The translations under genes were made by a program, and so were the position numbers. The notes under the pieces were generated by a model. It worked only from the letters and a program-made list of their open reading frames with translations. It was not told the origin of the DNA and ran no database searches. From Schizochytrium sp. TIO01 (Eukaryota; Sar; Bigyra; Thraustochytrida; Thraustochytriidae), in the NCBI GenBank assembly GCA_004764695.1, contig SMSO01000037.1:1979747-2043746 (forward strand): DNA of 64,000 bases, in the 5' to 3' direction. Shown one piece after another: positions 1-10,371 of this stretch. Positions within the stretch are counted from its first letter, which is position 1; the number at the start of each line of letters is the position of its first letter.

Positions 1-388
1 AGGCGTGACGCCTTTTCTGAGGCCGCTGCTGTCCCTCTGCAAACGAGCTGCGCGATTTCGTGAAAAACCAAACAACAATTGGACTAAATCGACAAGTGAA
101 CTCGAGCTCGCCGCACTCAAACTGTCTATCTCTAGCCGAGTGATTATAGCCGTCATTTCTCACCAAAGATTCCTTTGCGGACGTTCAAGACACAAAGTGG
201 CTTGATTCCCATCCAGAAGTAACTGCACTATAGTTGTCTGGTCTACAATTTCAGGGATAGGCATAGCTAAAGTGCGACTTTGATATCCAAGCGGCGAACT
301 TTGTTCTACCGCGCCAACCAGACCTTGCAATCTCAAAACGATTGTGAAGGATAAAAGCTAGTTTTGTAACAATCCCGCAGAAAGCCAA
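1..388. other. Upstream flank of the methyltransferase gene
   Basis: No conserved coding sequence is visible. A 66-codon open frame at 5-205 (+) has no recognisable domain and is probably chance. The stretch likely holds the promoter and 5' UTR of the gene starting at 389, possibly also an upstream exon that cannot be recognised here. Confidence 0.4.
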
Positions 389-1369
389 ATGTCGCGCAGC
401 AAAGAATACTGTCGTATCCAAGAGGCAGCCTCATTGTCAGACTTACACCGCCTCGAACCAGCATGTTGGGTTGCTCACATTCGTGCTTCGTCAAAATTGA
501 TTAAAGACAGACTAGCCGTCCAGCTTGCTGGTCAGGAAGGTCCTCAGCTTAGTGCTCAATTCTCCATGCTAGGTGCAAACTTCATGAACGACATAGTTGA
601 ACTCAGAACAGTGTATGTAGACCATGTTGTTCAAGATTTTGCTGAAGCAGGGGGGCGACAGATTGTCATTCTTGGCGCCGGTATGGATACACGGGCATGG
701 CGTTTGATGAAGCTTCACTCACGAGGAATGACTGTCTTCGAGCTTGATGAACAACCTATTCTGGATGTAAAGCGTGAGCGTCTTGGAAAAGAAGTTATTG
801 CAAAGACATTATGCCGGCGAGTTGAAGTCCCTAAAGACTTTGGGGATGATGATTGGGATGAAGCTCTGTTAGATAAAGGTTTCGACAAGTCGCAGCGTTC
901 TCTATTTATTCTTGAAGGGGTTTCAATGTACATGACCGAAAGTGCATTTGATCAGACTCTTAAGAAAACTGCAGCTCTTTCTGCACCCGATAGCGTCATC
1001 GTCGGAGATTGGGTACCGCGGCTGACAATCCAGAACAAGGTTCCTGGACCTGCACAGGAAATTCTACGTGTTTTTGCAAGAGATTATGATCGACCTTGGC
1101 TTTTTGGACCTCGCAATGAAAAGGTGTTCAATAAGATGCTGGCTCAGGTTGGCTTCTCAACAGTTGAACAACTAACATCCAAAGGTCTTGAACGTGAGGT
1201 GAATGAGATTTGCCCATCTCCGTATAGACCTACTTTTGAAGTACGCCCGAAAAAGATTTCCCTGGGAGCCTACGTTGTCTGGACGCTTTGTACATATGGC
1301 CCGGCTAGAATTTGCGCTGGGGCTCCAGCAGACATTGGCCTTCGTGTGTATATGGCTACCTTTGAATGA
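389..1369 (+). CDS. Leucine carboxyl methyltransferase-family SAM-dependent methyltransferase
   Basis: A 326-residue single-exon protein of the class I SAM-dependent methyltransferase fold, LCMT/TIGR00027-like branch. The glycine-rich SAM-binding motif ILGAGMDTRAWR lies near residues 94-105. It is followed by the acidic strand-2 end VFELDEQP (about 117-124), where an acidic residue normally holds the SAM ribose hydroxyls. FILEGVSMYM (about 173-182) matches the family's 'EGv.mYl' motif after strand 4. Members methylate small molecules or the C-terminal carboxylate of PP2A. This one is closer to the TIGR00027 small-molecule branch than to canonical PP2A LCMT1, so its substrate is unknown. The ATG at 389 leaves a short N-terminal region before the domain, as is usual. 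The last ~35 residues are less family-like, so an unrecognised 3' intron is possible. Confidence 0.8.
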   Translation: MSRSKEYCRIQEAASLSDLHRLEPACWVAHIRASSKLIKDRLAVQLAGQEGPQLSAQFSMLGANFMNDIVELRTVYVDHVVQDFAEAGGRQIVILGAGMDTRAWRLMKLHSRGMTVFELDEQPILDVKRERLGKEVIAKTLCRRVEVPKDFGDDDWDEALLDKGFDKSQRSLFILEGVSMYMTESAFDQTLKKTAALSAPDSVIVGDWVPRLTIQNKVPGPAQEILRVFARDYDRPWLFGPRNEKVFNKMLAQVGFSTVEQLTSKGLEREVNEICPSPYRPTFEVRPKKISLGAYVVWTLCTYGPARICAGAPADIGLRVYMATFE

Positions 1370-1848
1370 GTGTACTCAAACTAAGTTGCTGCAAGTCACT
1401 CAATGTGTTTTCTCACACCAAATCTTCACGGGCATTTATGAGCCGTTAGGCTCGCTATGAGCTCAATACCTACTTCCGCCATGGTTGTATGATGTGTGTT
1501 GTTTTGGCGTTTTGTGTTTTTGTTGATGAAAAGTTTCTTGACCCCTTGCGTGTTTCTAAAGGGGACTGAGGGACTTTGTTTATTGTGAGAATTGTCTTCG
1601 ATACACAATTTCCTAAATTAAATGAAAATAATACAATTTATGAAATTTAGTCATATTAGTATAGCCACATTATTGGTCATGAATTACATTATTTCAGTCT
1701 CTGAGACTAAGGATCCTGAAATAGATGAAACGAGACAATTTAAAACCTGTCACTTTCGTCTAAGCTCATCTCGTCGTTGGATAGTCTCACGTTGATTGAT
1801 TAGCAAATAAGTCAGTCCAGGTGGAATCAAGTAGCATTCTTTAACTCT
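1370..1848. other. Convergent intergenic region
   Basis: This AT-rich spacer separates the 3' ends of the methyltransferase gene (+) and the Ser-rich orphan (-). I see no coding potential, and it should contain both 3' UTRs. Confidence 0.5.
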
Positions 1849-3603
1849 TCATGGGTTCTTTCTTTGTGGACCACTAGCGGTCATGCGACCGACGTAGTTC
1901 TGGGCTAATTGTTTCTCGTGTTTGACCACCTGTAACCTGCAGGCACGAATTAAATCCTGCAGGCAATCGTTTTGTACGTTCATAACAACCTCTCGCTCCA
2001 TTATCTGCGCAACATATTCATTTGCCATTTCTTCTAAGCCATCTCCTGACACATAGGAAGTATAGTAGTTTTCTCTAGCAAGCTCGATGGCGGGACCCGT
2101 ATCTGCTTGAAGTTGGCGAATGTGACGAAGAGTGACACGTCTCACTTCGAGCCAACGAGGGCTCAATTGGATATCAAGACGATGTAAACGCTTATCAAGG
2201 TCATTGAGTTGATGAAGCAAGTCTAGCTGCTGAGATTCAAGCTCTCCCATGAGATGCTCATAGCTTTGCACATACTGGTCATGCCCTTGCTCAACATATT
2301 TGATCTCTCCTGGCAAATTACGTTGTGCAAGTGATGCTTTTGCATCAGCCAATGCAGCAGAAACTGGTTTCCCACGCGCTCTTACAGTATCAAAGTGGGT
2401 GCCCACCCGTTTTCCAGCGAAAGGGGAAAGAGGGTCATCCACATCTACTTCTTGATACTTCTTTTTGCTTGGCGTCTGGGTCTTTCCTATTTTGGCACCT
2501 TTCTTCTTCTTGTTTTGGGATCTCGTCTCGAATGACATAGATTCAGGCTGACGGTCAGGTCTGGCATGTCTATGTCCCCTTGCTAGACGGCGACCTGGTT
2601 TCCTTGACGTGCTCCTAAGGGATGTAGTTGACGAGGAGTTGTCATCCACACCACTGCTACGTTGCTGAGTTTGTGGCAATTTAGATGGTTTTGTTAAATT
2701 CTTTTCTGCCATATTCCCCGATGAAGAACTTAGTGAGTCAGCAGAAGAGATCGAACTCTGCGTCCAAGAAAGAGATTCATTGTGGTATTCTTGCAACCCG
2801 TCTAGGCCAAGGTCATCAGAATAGTATGAAGTGGGCCCCTGCTGATATCGTATGGACTTAACATCCTCTGCATTGGCACAGCCAAAATTATCATCTTCTT
2901 GAAGAGGTGTTCCTTGGAGCTCTGTATGCACCAGGTTCTTCGCTGATGTTTCAGCAGCGTCAGAAGCTATACTTGACAAAATACTTATCTCATCATCTCC
3001 AGATAGCCTCTGGCTAATCCACTGAGAACGACGGCTTTCAACTGACGACAATGATGCTGCCCTTCTGCGAGATGTTTGTAGGATTTTATCGGAGCGGGCA
3101 AGAACTCGCCGATGATTCTCCCTACTTTGTTCTAGCGATGCTGAGAGGTAGTCATGGAAAGCAGATGATGTTGCGGACATGGTGGAATGTTCATGTTGTC
3201 GACTTTTCTGCAGCTCAATACTCGACGACCCAGAGGGTTTGCGTTGCTGTTCTGAAGGAGGATAGTGGTTACTTGACATCGCTAAGCTATTCTCGTTAGC
3301 TAATGCGTCCCACCAGACTGCAGTTTGTGAGCTCATCTGAGGGACTCGATTCTGCGGCGTCGGCGCTACATTAGTTCTACACTCCGCATGCTCTTTCTTC
3401 AGATTCCCATGCGCATATAAAGCTTTATGACTCGTACTTTGGTTCTCAAAGAAATTCGCACTGCTGTTTTTCTCGTTTCTGTAATCCTCACGAGGCTCCG
3501 TAGAGGTGGTGGAAGGCCTACCGTCGAAAAACGAGACGCTGCCGTCGCGGTGAATGCGAGCGCACACGCGCCAGCCCTGAGGCGTCTTTCCTCTGCGCGA
3601 CAT
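1849..3603 (-). CDS. Ser-rich protein with C-terminal coiled coil, function unknown
   Basis: A 584-residue single-exon protein that I do not recognise. The N-terminus (MSRRGKTPQGWRVCARIHRDGSVSFFDGRP, given here as description: basic, then a short W/F-containing segment) looks like a small globular or peptide-binding stretch. Residues ~40-400 are Ser/Gln/Arg-rich and probably disordered. Residues ~440-520 have heptad-like Leu spacing (ELESQQLDLLHQLNDLDKRL), suggesting a coiled coil. The final ~60 residues are helical and charged. There is no signal peptide or membrane segment. The ATG at 3603 is well placed, and the gene shares a ~580-bp divergent promoter with the PA28 gene. A scaffold or cytoskeletal role is possible but unsupported. 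Confidence 0.65.
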   Translation of the reverse strand: MSRRGKTPQGWRVCARIHRDGSVSFFDGRPSTTSTEPREDYRNEKNSSANFFENQSTSHKALYAHGNLKKEHAECRTNVAPTPQNRVPQMSSQTAVWWDALANENSLAMSSNHYPPSEQQRKPSGSSSIELQKSRQHEHSTMSATSSAFHDYLSASLEQSRENHRRVLARSDKILQTSRRRAASLSSVESRRSQWISQRLSGDDEISILSSIASDAAETSAKNLVHTELQGTPLQEDDNFGCANAEDVKSIRYQQGPTSYYSDDLGLDGLQEYHNESLSWTQSSISSADSLSSSSGNMAEKNLTKPSKLPQTQQRSSGVDDNSSSTTSLRSTSRKPGRRLARGHRHARPDRQPESMSFETRSQNKKKKGAKIGKTQTPSKKKYQEVDVDDPLSPFAGKRVGTHFDTVRARGKPVSAALADAKASLAQRNLPGEIKYVEQGHDQYVQSYEHLMGELESQQLDLLHQLNDLDKRLHRLDIQLSPRWLEVRRVTLRHIRQLQADTGPAIELARENYYTSYVSGDGLEEMANEYVAQIMEREVVMNVQNDCLQDLIRACRLQVVKHEKQLAQNYVGRMTASGPQRKNP

Positions 3604-4179
3604 GCCCCCTTCCTCGGGCGGCCTTGCGAAGAGGCCTTTGGATTTGCAGTGAGACTCTCGGGAAAGGTCGTTTGTTCATTATAAATATTGGAAAAGTAAA
3701 TAATAATAAGCGGAGCGTTACTTTTCAAGCTGCCACGAAGGCAGCTCCGTTCAGCCTCGCTGCAACTCGAGCTCTCCTTCTGTACCTCCAAGGGTTCTAG
3801 GCTTCTTTGATTGTTCTTTGCCGGGTCCCACAAGAGGTTCTCTCTCGCATACTTGAACCACACCTCGGCAACCCGCGGCTACCTTCACCGCCAGCGCACA
3901 GTTTTGGGAGCGAGAATTCAAAGGTTCTTGGTCCACCGCGGCGAGGATTTTGCTATTTTTAAATTTATACAGGTTCTGAAAGGCATCTGGAAGCATTGGG
4001 CATCGAAGAGGAGGCGCTTCCCAACCATCATAGCTAGAGAAATGGCGATGAGCTTGAAGGAGTTGAGTGCCAAAATAAAACAGTCGTACTAGTTTACGAG
4101 TCAACTGCGATCTGAGAGAGGCACCTGGACGCAGTGGACCTGCTGCAGAAGTTTGCTAGATTGCAAAAAGCTTCAGGCA
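3604..4179. promoter_or_regulatory. Divergent promoter between orphan (-) and PA28 (+)
   Basis: About 576 bp separate two divergent start codons, so both promoters and 5' UTRs must lie here. Short open frames on both strands overlap each other and show no domain. I cannot point to a specific core promoter element. Confidence 0.5.
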
Positions 4180-4833
4180 ATGAGTAAGCCCAGCGAAGTT
4201 ACGGCCAAGCTCGATGCACTTCGCACGAGAGTGATGGCGGTGGCCCAGAAGGTTCTCAAGGAGGAGATGCCTCTGAAGGTGGTTGTTCTGAGTGATTTAC
4301 ACGAAGAACTTTTGGATAAGAGGTCAAAGAAAATGCACGTTGTGGACCTTGACACAATCAAAAGCTATAGAGAAGATCCGAAGATGCAGATTCCTGTCAA
4401 CCAGGTGGTGATGCAGGCCGCCAACCGCGTGGCAGATGAGATTCGTGATGTTCTCGTGCAGGCCGGGTCACTGAAGACTTGGGTGGAACTCAGTATGCCG
4501 CGCATGGAGGATGGTAACAACTTTGGTGTTGAGGTTCAAATGGAGGTTATTGAAATGATCAATGCACTCTACAAGTCGGGTCGCCAAACTCTGGCGAACC
4601 TAATGCTCTACAACCGCTCAAGAGGCAAGCTTTTGTCTAACATGCGTAAGCGCGCTCACCTCGATGACTACCCCGCCAGCATTTTGACCGTAGATGATGT
4701 ATATTTCTCTATGCTCATCCAGCACTGCTTTGACCTTCGCAATAGCATCGTGGTGCTTCAGGATACTATGATGAAGAACATCGAGAAGCTTCGCAAGCCC
4801 AAGGGCGACATGCAGTCTGTCTTTGTGTATTAA
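4180..4833 (+). CDS. PSME3: Proteasome activator PA28 (REG) subunit
   Basis: A 217-residue homologue of the 11S proteasome activator, closest in style to PA28-gamma. PA28 forms a heptameric ring that caps the 20S proteasome and opens its gate. The diagnostic stretch PRMEDGNNFGVEVQ (about residues 108-121) matches the conserved PA28 'P.IEDGNNFGV.iQ' activation-loop region. The C-terminal helix includes RNSIVVLQDTMMKNIEKLRKP, matching the family's 'lrn.y..l.d.i.KN.eKi..P'. The C-terminus ends FVY, and a C-terminal hydrophobic/Tyr tail is what docks into 20S pockets. Length is slightly below the ~240-residue animal proteins because the KEKE-type insert is missing, as expected for gamma-type proteins. 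The frame is open upstream to a TTG at 4153, but ATG 4180 is the first Met codon. The symbol is given by homology. Confidence 0.93.
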   Translation: MSKPSEVTAKLDALRTRVMAVAQKVLKEEMPLKVVVLSDLHEELLDKRSKKMHVVDLDTIKSYREDPKMQIPVNQVVMQAANRVADEIRDVLVQAGSLKTWVELSMPRMEDGNNFGVEVQMEVIEMINALYKSGRQTLANLMLYNRSRGKLLSNMRKRAHLDDYPASILTVDDVYFSMLIQHCFDLRNSIVVLQDTMMKNIEKLRKPKGDMQSVFVY

Positions 4834-7035
4834 GTTTTTTCAAAGGCTTATACCCTCTATGCACTTGCCTTTTATTTTGCGAGTTTGCTTGCCGCATTCA
4901 ATCTTTGAGCATGAAGTGGCGATTTGATGCCTTTTTCGTAAACCTTGCATGTGAAGCGAAAGTTTGGCGTTGCTACTTCATCAAATTCCCCCTATTGCTT
5001 AATTAGTTGCTAGTAGGCTAGCTTTGCTGATTCCACTCGATAATATACACACGCATGACTCCCATGGTCTTAATTTTCTCGTACAGCAGCACCCACCCCT
5101 TAACAGTAATCATAAATAACTCAAATAAAATCCCAAATTAACCTGAGAAACTCTCGCTTTTTCAATCCCTTATATATCCTATGCCTTGTCATTGTAAAAC
5201 CTCATTTACAGTCAACCGTATATGCTTGTCTTTGATGGGAATCGTAAACCGAACTCCAGCATATTTCTTAAAGCTCATGAGTACTTTCGTTAAAATTGGG
5301 ACACCTGTTTAGTACGAAAATACAACTTTGTGCATCATCTATTGTGCATCATCTTGAGAAAAAATAAAAACAAAAATAGTTTTGCCCCTGATTTTGGCAT
5401 TTAAAACATAGCAGCAGTTAACAATCTTCAATTTTGCTCTGTATTTTCTAAAAATATCTTTAGTAGTTATGAGAATACTAAAGTTAGAAAATACAGGTAA
5501 GAAGTACATCTGTTCATATATTTATGTATTTATCTATTCCTGGCTAAAGTGTTGAGCTGCACTCTTCTTAACCAAAACACTGTCAGAATTGGTCTAGTTA
5601 GTAAGATACGAATCTCACCATAGTCGCCTGTATTGGTGAGTCGGTGCTGTCTGAAACCAATTTTTTTCTCTTCTATTGTAGGCGGTTTTAATTTAGAAAA
5701 GTAAAGAACCAAAGTTTAATTCGCCTGCACTAAGTTGCTAATGATTTCTATGTCTGCAAGAACAACCAAAAGGCCTAGCTACAATGCATTTGTTGATTTA
5801 GTGAATTTGGTGAAAAGGTTAAGACTTTCCTAACATGAGGAAGTAGGCAGGTATAAAGGAAAACTGACTAGTTTCCTGTGGGAATATAATGAACCCATCA
5901 TAAAGCCAATTTTCCCTTCTGATGGACCGAACACATCCTAGCTTTTTAAAATCTTGCTAACATCTTCGAAATTATTTCGCCTGCTTCAAGCATGGCTTCA
6001 CACGCAGATATTGGGCTACATGACTTCCTTTTTTTCACATTTAGGCTGCTCGTATCCAAAAATCCATGAATCTATTCAGGATGCAAGGTCCCGTATTTCG
6101 CCCATGCGACCTTCACTGCATCCAAATCGTTCAATAATAATACTACTACGCAATAAGTAGATATTCGCATCCGCATTGATTTCACAGCTCGCTCTATACC
6201 TAGGTAAGATTCTATGTCCTTACATTACAAAACGATCAGCATCCCTAGTACCTCCAAATCTACAACCTTGAACCATCATTCCCAACAAAGAGGAATGCCA
6301 GCTTTGAAACATGACCCACTTCCCTCTCTTATTATGCCTCCTACCCTTTTTTATAATAGTACTTAGACTACCGGCGAATCCCTCGTAGGACCAAAAGGTG
6401 GAAACTCGTAGGTGTGCATGCTCCCCTTCCTCACGGTTATATTAGTACATGGGGTGTATGTAAGGAGTTAAAGATCTATCTTACGATCCTCTCTATCTTA
6501 AAAAGGCTCCAGATTTAGAAGTGCTGATAGTGCAAACCTTAGTAGTGGTGCTCACATAGTAATTTCTATATGAAAGCGCTTTGACCGCCTCTTCGAGTTG
6601 GAGCAACAGGACCGTAAGAAGAAGAAGAAGAAGAAGAAGGAGGTTTGCTCGTTCAGGCGAGCAATCGCAGAAGGTCTTCGAACAGGCACTAGATTACTCG
6701 TGCACGAGACTGCGTTGTGGTTGCGTGGTCTCCTAGGTCTGAAGACTCCGTGCGCCGGAGAATTGTTCTGAAGCGGCCTGCTAAATCCTATATAGAAGGT
6801 ATCCATCGAGTTCACTCGCTCGCTCACTCACTCGAGCTTGCTTTCTCGAGTTTGCGATATCTGCGCTACCCGGGAAACATCAAACCTTGCTGGTGCATAA
6901 CCCGGACCCGACCCTCAACGTTGAGGTCTCTAAAGGTCGCTGTGAAGGAGGATCCTTGAGTGTAAATTTCGCTCAGATAGATATAGAATCCGCACATATA
7001 TATACACATTCATATATATCTAAAAGATAGCCAAC
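4834..7035. other. 2.2-kb intergenic region
   Basis: AT-rich DNA between PA28 and CapZ-beta. I find no coding sequence with domain support. A tRNA-like remnant lies at 5583-5659, a GAA run at 6619-6640, and AT-dinucleotide-rich sequence at about 6990-7025 precedes the CapZ-beta start. The last few hundred bases are richer in C/G and probably hold the CapZ-beta promoter and leader. Confidence 0.5.
5583..5659 (+). other. tRNA-like remnant (weak)
   Basis: This 77-nt segment has 5-bp terminal complementarity (TCAGA at 5583 with TCTGA at 5650) followed by ACCA. It contains a D-arm/A-box-like TGGTCTAGTTAGTAAGAT and a 7-bp hairpin (CTCACCA 5614-5620 with TGGTGAG 5634-5640). It lacks a normal T-arm GTTCRA box, so a functional nuclear tRNA is unlikely. 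It could be a decayed tRNA or tRNA-derived SINE head. Confidence 0.2.
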
Positions 7036-7881
7036 ATGGAGGAACAACAGATGAACTCAGCCTTGAACATCATGCGTCGCATGCCACCCACGAATATCGA
7101 GGTGAACCTGTCTGGCCTCGTGAACCTCATTCCCGAAATGACTGATGAGCTGTTGCAGCGTGTGGACCAGCCTCTACAGACAGCCAAGGACCCCGTCAAC
7201 GGCAAGCAGTACCTGCTCAGCGACTACAACCGTGATGCGGATTCGTACCGTAGTCCTTGGAGCAACACCTACAGCCCTGACCTCCCCGACGGTCTTAAGC
7301 CCTCCAAGTCCCTTCGTGTTCTTGAGGAGAAGTGCAACGCTGTCTTTGACGCCTACCGTCAGCTTTACTATGAAGGTGGAGTCAGTAGCGCGTACCTTTG
7401 GGATCAAGAGGAGCCCGGCGCGTTTGCAGGATGCTTTCTCATTAAAAAGGAGGTCATTGAGCCTCAACGCAAGGTCTCCGAGGGCTCATGGGACTCCATT
7501 CACGTCGTGGATGTGGTCCCCCATGCTGGCGCTTCTCAAGGCAAGGGCACCTACGAGTATCAGCTTACAACCACTGTGATGCTTGCCATGGTTACATCTA
7601 AGGGAGAGGCGGGAAATGTCACGCTGTCTGGATCCCTTACACGCCAGGCGAAGCCGCGAACAGTCAAGATCAAGACTGAGGACGAGCACGTCACCACGAT
7701 TGGATCTATGATTGAGGAGATGGAGATTGATATTCGTAACCAGATGGATGGTCTCTATATTCAGAAGACTCGTGAGGTCGTCAACTCTATCCGCCGACCT
7801 ACTTCTCACCGCGATATGCCGAGCCAGGCCTTTGTTGCCGATCTTACCGGTCGTATCAAGACTATGACCATGAAACACTAA
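7036..7881 (+). CDS. CAPZB: F-actin-capping protein subunit beta (CapZ-beta)
   Basis: A 281-residue protein matching the CapZ-beta family over its whole length (usually 270-280 residues). CapZ is an alpha/beta heterodimer that caps actin-filament barbed ends in the cytoplasm. Diagnostic segments are the N-terminal ALNIMRRMPP (residues 8-17), YLLSDYNRDADSYRSPWSN (about 59-77), LEEKCNAVFDAYRQLYYEGG (about 98-117), SSAYLWD and GCFLIKK. The C-terminal tentacle region with RNQMDGLYIQKTREVVNSIR (about 235-254) is also conserved. ATG 7036 gives the family-typical start. The alpha subunit is not in this window. Confidence 0.97.
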   Translation: MEEQQMNSALNIMRRMPPTNIEVNLSGLVNLIPEMTDELLQRVDQPLQTAKDPVNGKQYLLSDYNRDADSYRSPWSNTYSPDLPDGLKPSKSLRVLEEKCNAVFDAYRQLYYEGGVSSAYLWDQEEPGAFAGCFLIKKEVIEPQRKVSEGSWDSIHVVDVVPHAGASQGKGTYEYQLTTTVMLAMVTSKGEAGNVTLSGSLTRQAKPRTVKIKTEDEHVTTIGSMIEEMEIDIRNQMDGLYIQKTREVVNSIRRPTSHRDMPSQAFVADLTGRIKTMTMKH

Positions 7882-8519
7882 ATTTTACCAGCAAACATTG
7901 AAAGCAGGAGCTCTTTTTGCTCGTTTTTTCTTTCCTTTGTTTTTCACATCTAGCTCAAGTGTCTGGCATGCGCAGTTATACCTCGTCGATCCTTATCACT
8001 TTCCTTCTCATTCTTGATTGCTCTCGCTTTCCTCTTTTACTTCTTTTGGATATGTGTGCACGGGCCATACCGTTCTTCCCACTTTCCCTGTTATTCAATT
8101 CTCTCGACAGGCTCTAACTCTAACCCAATCATCTTTCGTTTATATACTAGTCTTGTTTTTGGTGCGTGCTGACTTGACGTGAATGGAGAAATTCCGTTTG
8201 ATTTGCGATGGTCCTGCACAACACGAAGCCTTGTGATCAACGCAATCTTTATCGAATCATGTTTTTCATCATACTTGCGTTCAAAATATTGAAGAGGTAG
8301 AGAGGTAAAACAAACAGGGACACAGGCATCACTATCATGGACATACAAGTCAGCATCTCATCGCTGATCTAAGCTATGTTCCAAGGAAGCCAAACAAAAA
8401 AATGAACATAGATAATTTTTTAATAAAAAAACAAACATAAGAGGAAAGCAAACACCTTTACAAAATCGTAAGCCGGAACACAAAGTCAAAATGTGCAATG
8501 AATGCTAGAAAGATGCAGC
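7882..8519. other. Convergent intergenic region
   Basis: Spacer between the 3' ends of CapZ-beta (+) and the NMO-like gene (-). T-rich sequence follows the CapZ-beta stop, and A-rich sequence (8397-8440) lies on the NMO side, consistent with 3' UTR and polyadenylation signals for the two genes. No gene seen. Confidence 0.5.
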
Positions 8520-9518
8520 TTATAATTTGGCACTTTGGACAATACGTGCACCAGCCTGCAAACGTGTTTCAGCCTCGGAGACTAGGCGCTGCACAAGCTC
8601 CTTGCAAGTAGGAATGTCATTGATCAAACCAATGCTTTGGCCGCAGCTCCACATCGCACTCTGGGCATCGCCATTCTCTTGAAGCATAGCTTTTGTACGC
8701 TTTCCAGAAGCCAATCGCAGAAGTTCACCCTTGTCTTTGACTCCTTCGGCCTCAAGACGCAGGATTTCACGCGATACGTCATTCTTTGCAACACGGGTAC
8801 CGTTCTGCAAAGTTCGCAAAGCTAGGGTTGTAGATAGCTCGTTGTTCTTAGGATCCGCAATAAATTGTTTAATGGAATCTTGAATGGGGGCTTCCTTTGT
8901 TGCCATGAAACGTGTACCCATTGTCAGACCGACTGCTCCCATAGCAAGGGCGCCCGCCAGTTGTATTCCAGTTGCAGAACCGGACACGATCACCGGAGTG
9001 GTCAATGTTTGCAGAGCCTTAGTCACAAGCACCCATGTTGTGACATCATCTTCAGAGCTGCGCCCAGCAATGGCACTCTCAAAGCCAGCAATTTCGATGA
9101 AGTCAACACCGTCGCTCTGAGCTTTAAGAGCATGCTTGATTGTGGCTGATTTATGGATCACAACAACACCAGCTTCTCGAAGTTGTTTCATGTACTTGCG
9201 CGGTGAGCCTCCGGTAATCTCAACAGCGGCTACCTTTTCTTCACAAATTACGTTCATGTATGCGTCGTAGTCTGCAGGAATAAGCATGGGGAGAATGGCG
9301 AGGTTGACTCCGAATGGCTTATCCGTCATGGTCCTGCACTTGCGAATCTCCTTGCGGAGGTCTTCCGGTGTAGGTTGTGTCAGAGCCGTAAGAATGCCAA
9401 GGGCTCCGGCATTCGAGACAGCAGACGCCATCTCAGCAAAGCCTACATGTTGCATGCCTCCCTGAATAATGGGAGCCTCGATGCCCAGCGCCTCAGTGAG
9501 TTTCGTGCGGAGTACCAT
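8520..9518 (-). CDS. Nitronate monooxygenase / 2-nitropropane dioxygenase-like flavoprotein
   Basis: A 332-residue TIM-barrel protein of the FMN-dependent NMO/2-nitropropane dioxygenase family, which normally oxidises alkyl nitronates. The N-terminal PIIQGGMQHVG (about 15-25) is the phosphate-contacting first motif. KPFGVNLAI (about 67-75) and VIVSGSATG...ALAMGAVGLTMGTRFMATKEAP (about 176-210) are the FMN-phosphate-binding and C-terminal barrel signatures. In the family the catalytic His lies in a 'GxExxGHxGEDD' segment. Here the segment starting at G145 reads GFESAIAGRSSEDDV, so the His is missing and the loop is slightly longer. It may therefore have a different oxidoreductase activity or none. 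There is no targeting peptide. ATG 9518 begins directly at the barrel. Confidence 0.88.
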   Translation of the reverse strand: MVLRTKLTEALGIEAPIIQGGMQHVGFAEMASAVSNAGALGILTALTQPTPEDLRKEIRKCRTMTDKPFGVNLAILPMLIPADYDAYMNVICEEKVAAVEITGGSPRKYMKQLREAGVVVIHKSATIKHALKAQSDGVDFIEIAGFESAIAGRSSEDDVTTWVLVTKALQTLTTPVIVSGSATGIQLAGALAMGAVGLTMGTRFMATKEAPIQDSIKQFIADPKNNELSTTLALRTLQNGTRVAKNDVSREILRLEAEGVKDKGELLRLASGKRTKAMLQENGDAQSAMWSCGQSIGLINDIPTCKELVQRLVSEAETRLQAGARIVQSAKL

Positions 9519-10371
9519 GGTTCTTCTCGCTAAGCCAGCACCTTAACCTAATCAACCGTCCGGTCTTGCTCGTTAGTCAAAGAAGAACCCACACGTTTAC
9601 CTCCTTCTCGTTTGCCAACGCCACTTTAATTCCAGGTTTGCCAGAAAATTGCCCGGACAACCTCTTGCCACAAACTGTTCCGGCTAAACTTGGCTTGGGT
9701 CAGATGAGCTCGCAACTTGGTGCATTACACATCCCACGTCCACGGAAGGCTGCAGGCGTGGGTCAGGAGCGGAAGGAGCGCCTTTTTGCTCTTATCTACA
9801 CACTACAAGAGCAGCAAGAGACGGAAGATGTAAAGCAGGGGCGACATGCCTCAAGCCAAGCCAGCCTTGGCCACTTCGAGACGTCAGCCAGATCCGGCGA
9901 TGCAGACGGTGTCCTCTTTACCCCTAAGGCTGTCACGAGTTCTTCACCGATAAGCAGGCTCCTCAGAGGCCTGGTGACAGCAATGACACCGTATGGAAAG
10001 TGAAATGAGCGGCACGGAGTGTGAAAATGAGCTTGGAACGTTCCTAAACACGAAACTTGGAACAGAGATTTTGGACGCGGGCGTGTCTGAAAGTTGAGTT
10101 TAGGACGAGCCGTAACGGTCATAAGGCGCAGAAGCAGGTCTGGGTGGAATAAAAGTAGAAATGTAAGGGAGAAAGAAGCTGCTAAGGGTGAGCTTTCTTG
10201 AAATAAGGGGCCCACTTAGAAATCAGCAAGCAACCGAGAAGTTGGGGCTTTTGCAAATACGAGACCGGCCAAGGCTGCTCAGAGCTGTGGCAGAAAGTGC
10301 TGTTCGGTCGTGGTCGAGACATCAGGGGCTGTGCGTCAAGAACTCTGCGTGGAGAAGAGTAGCTTGCGAAG
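9519..10371. promoter_or_regulatory. Divergent promoter region between NMO-like (-) and IFT27 (+)
   Basis: About 850 bp between divergent genes. A 145-codon open frame at 9566-10003 (+) begins with TTG. Its first ATG is mid-frame, and the encoded Arg/Gln-rich sequence has no recognisable domain, so I do not call it a gene. The region should hold both promoters. Confidence 0.4.

Noticed and set aside
7145-7878. Long frames in other phases and on the opposite strand within CapZ-beta
   Set aside because: Shadow frames of a well-conserved gene.
9566-10003. 145-codon plus-strand frame between NMO-like and IFT27 genes
   Set aside because: Starts with TTG, first ATG is mid-frame, no domain, and it occupies a divergent promoter.
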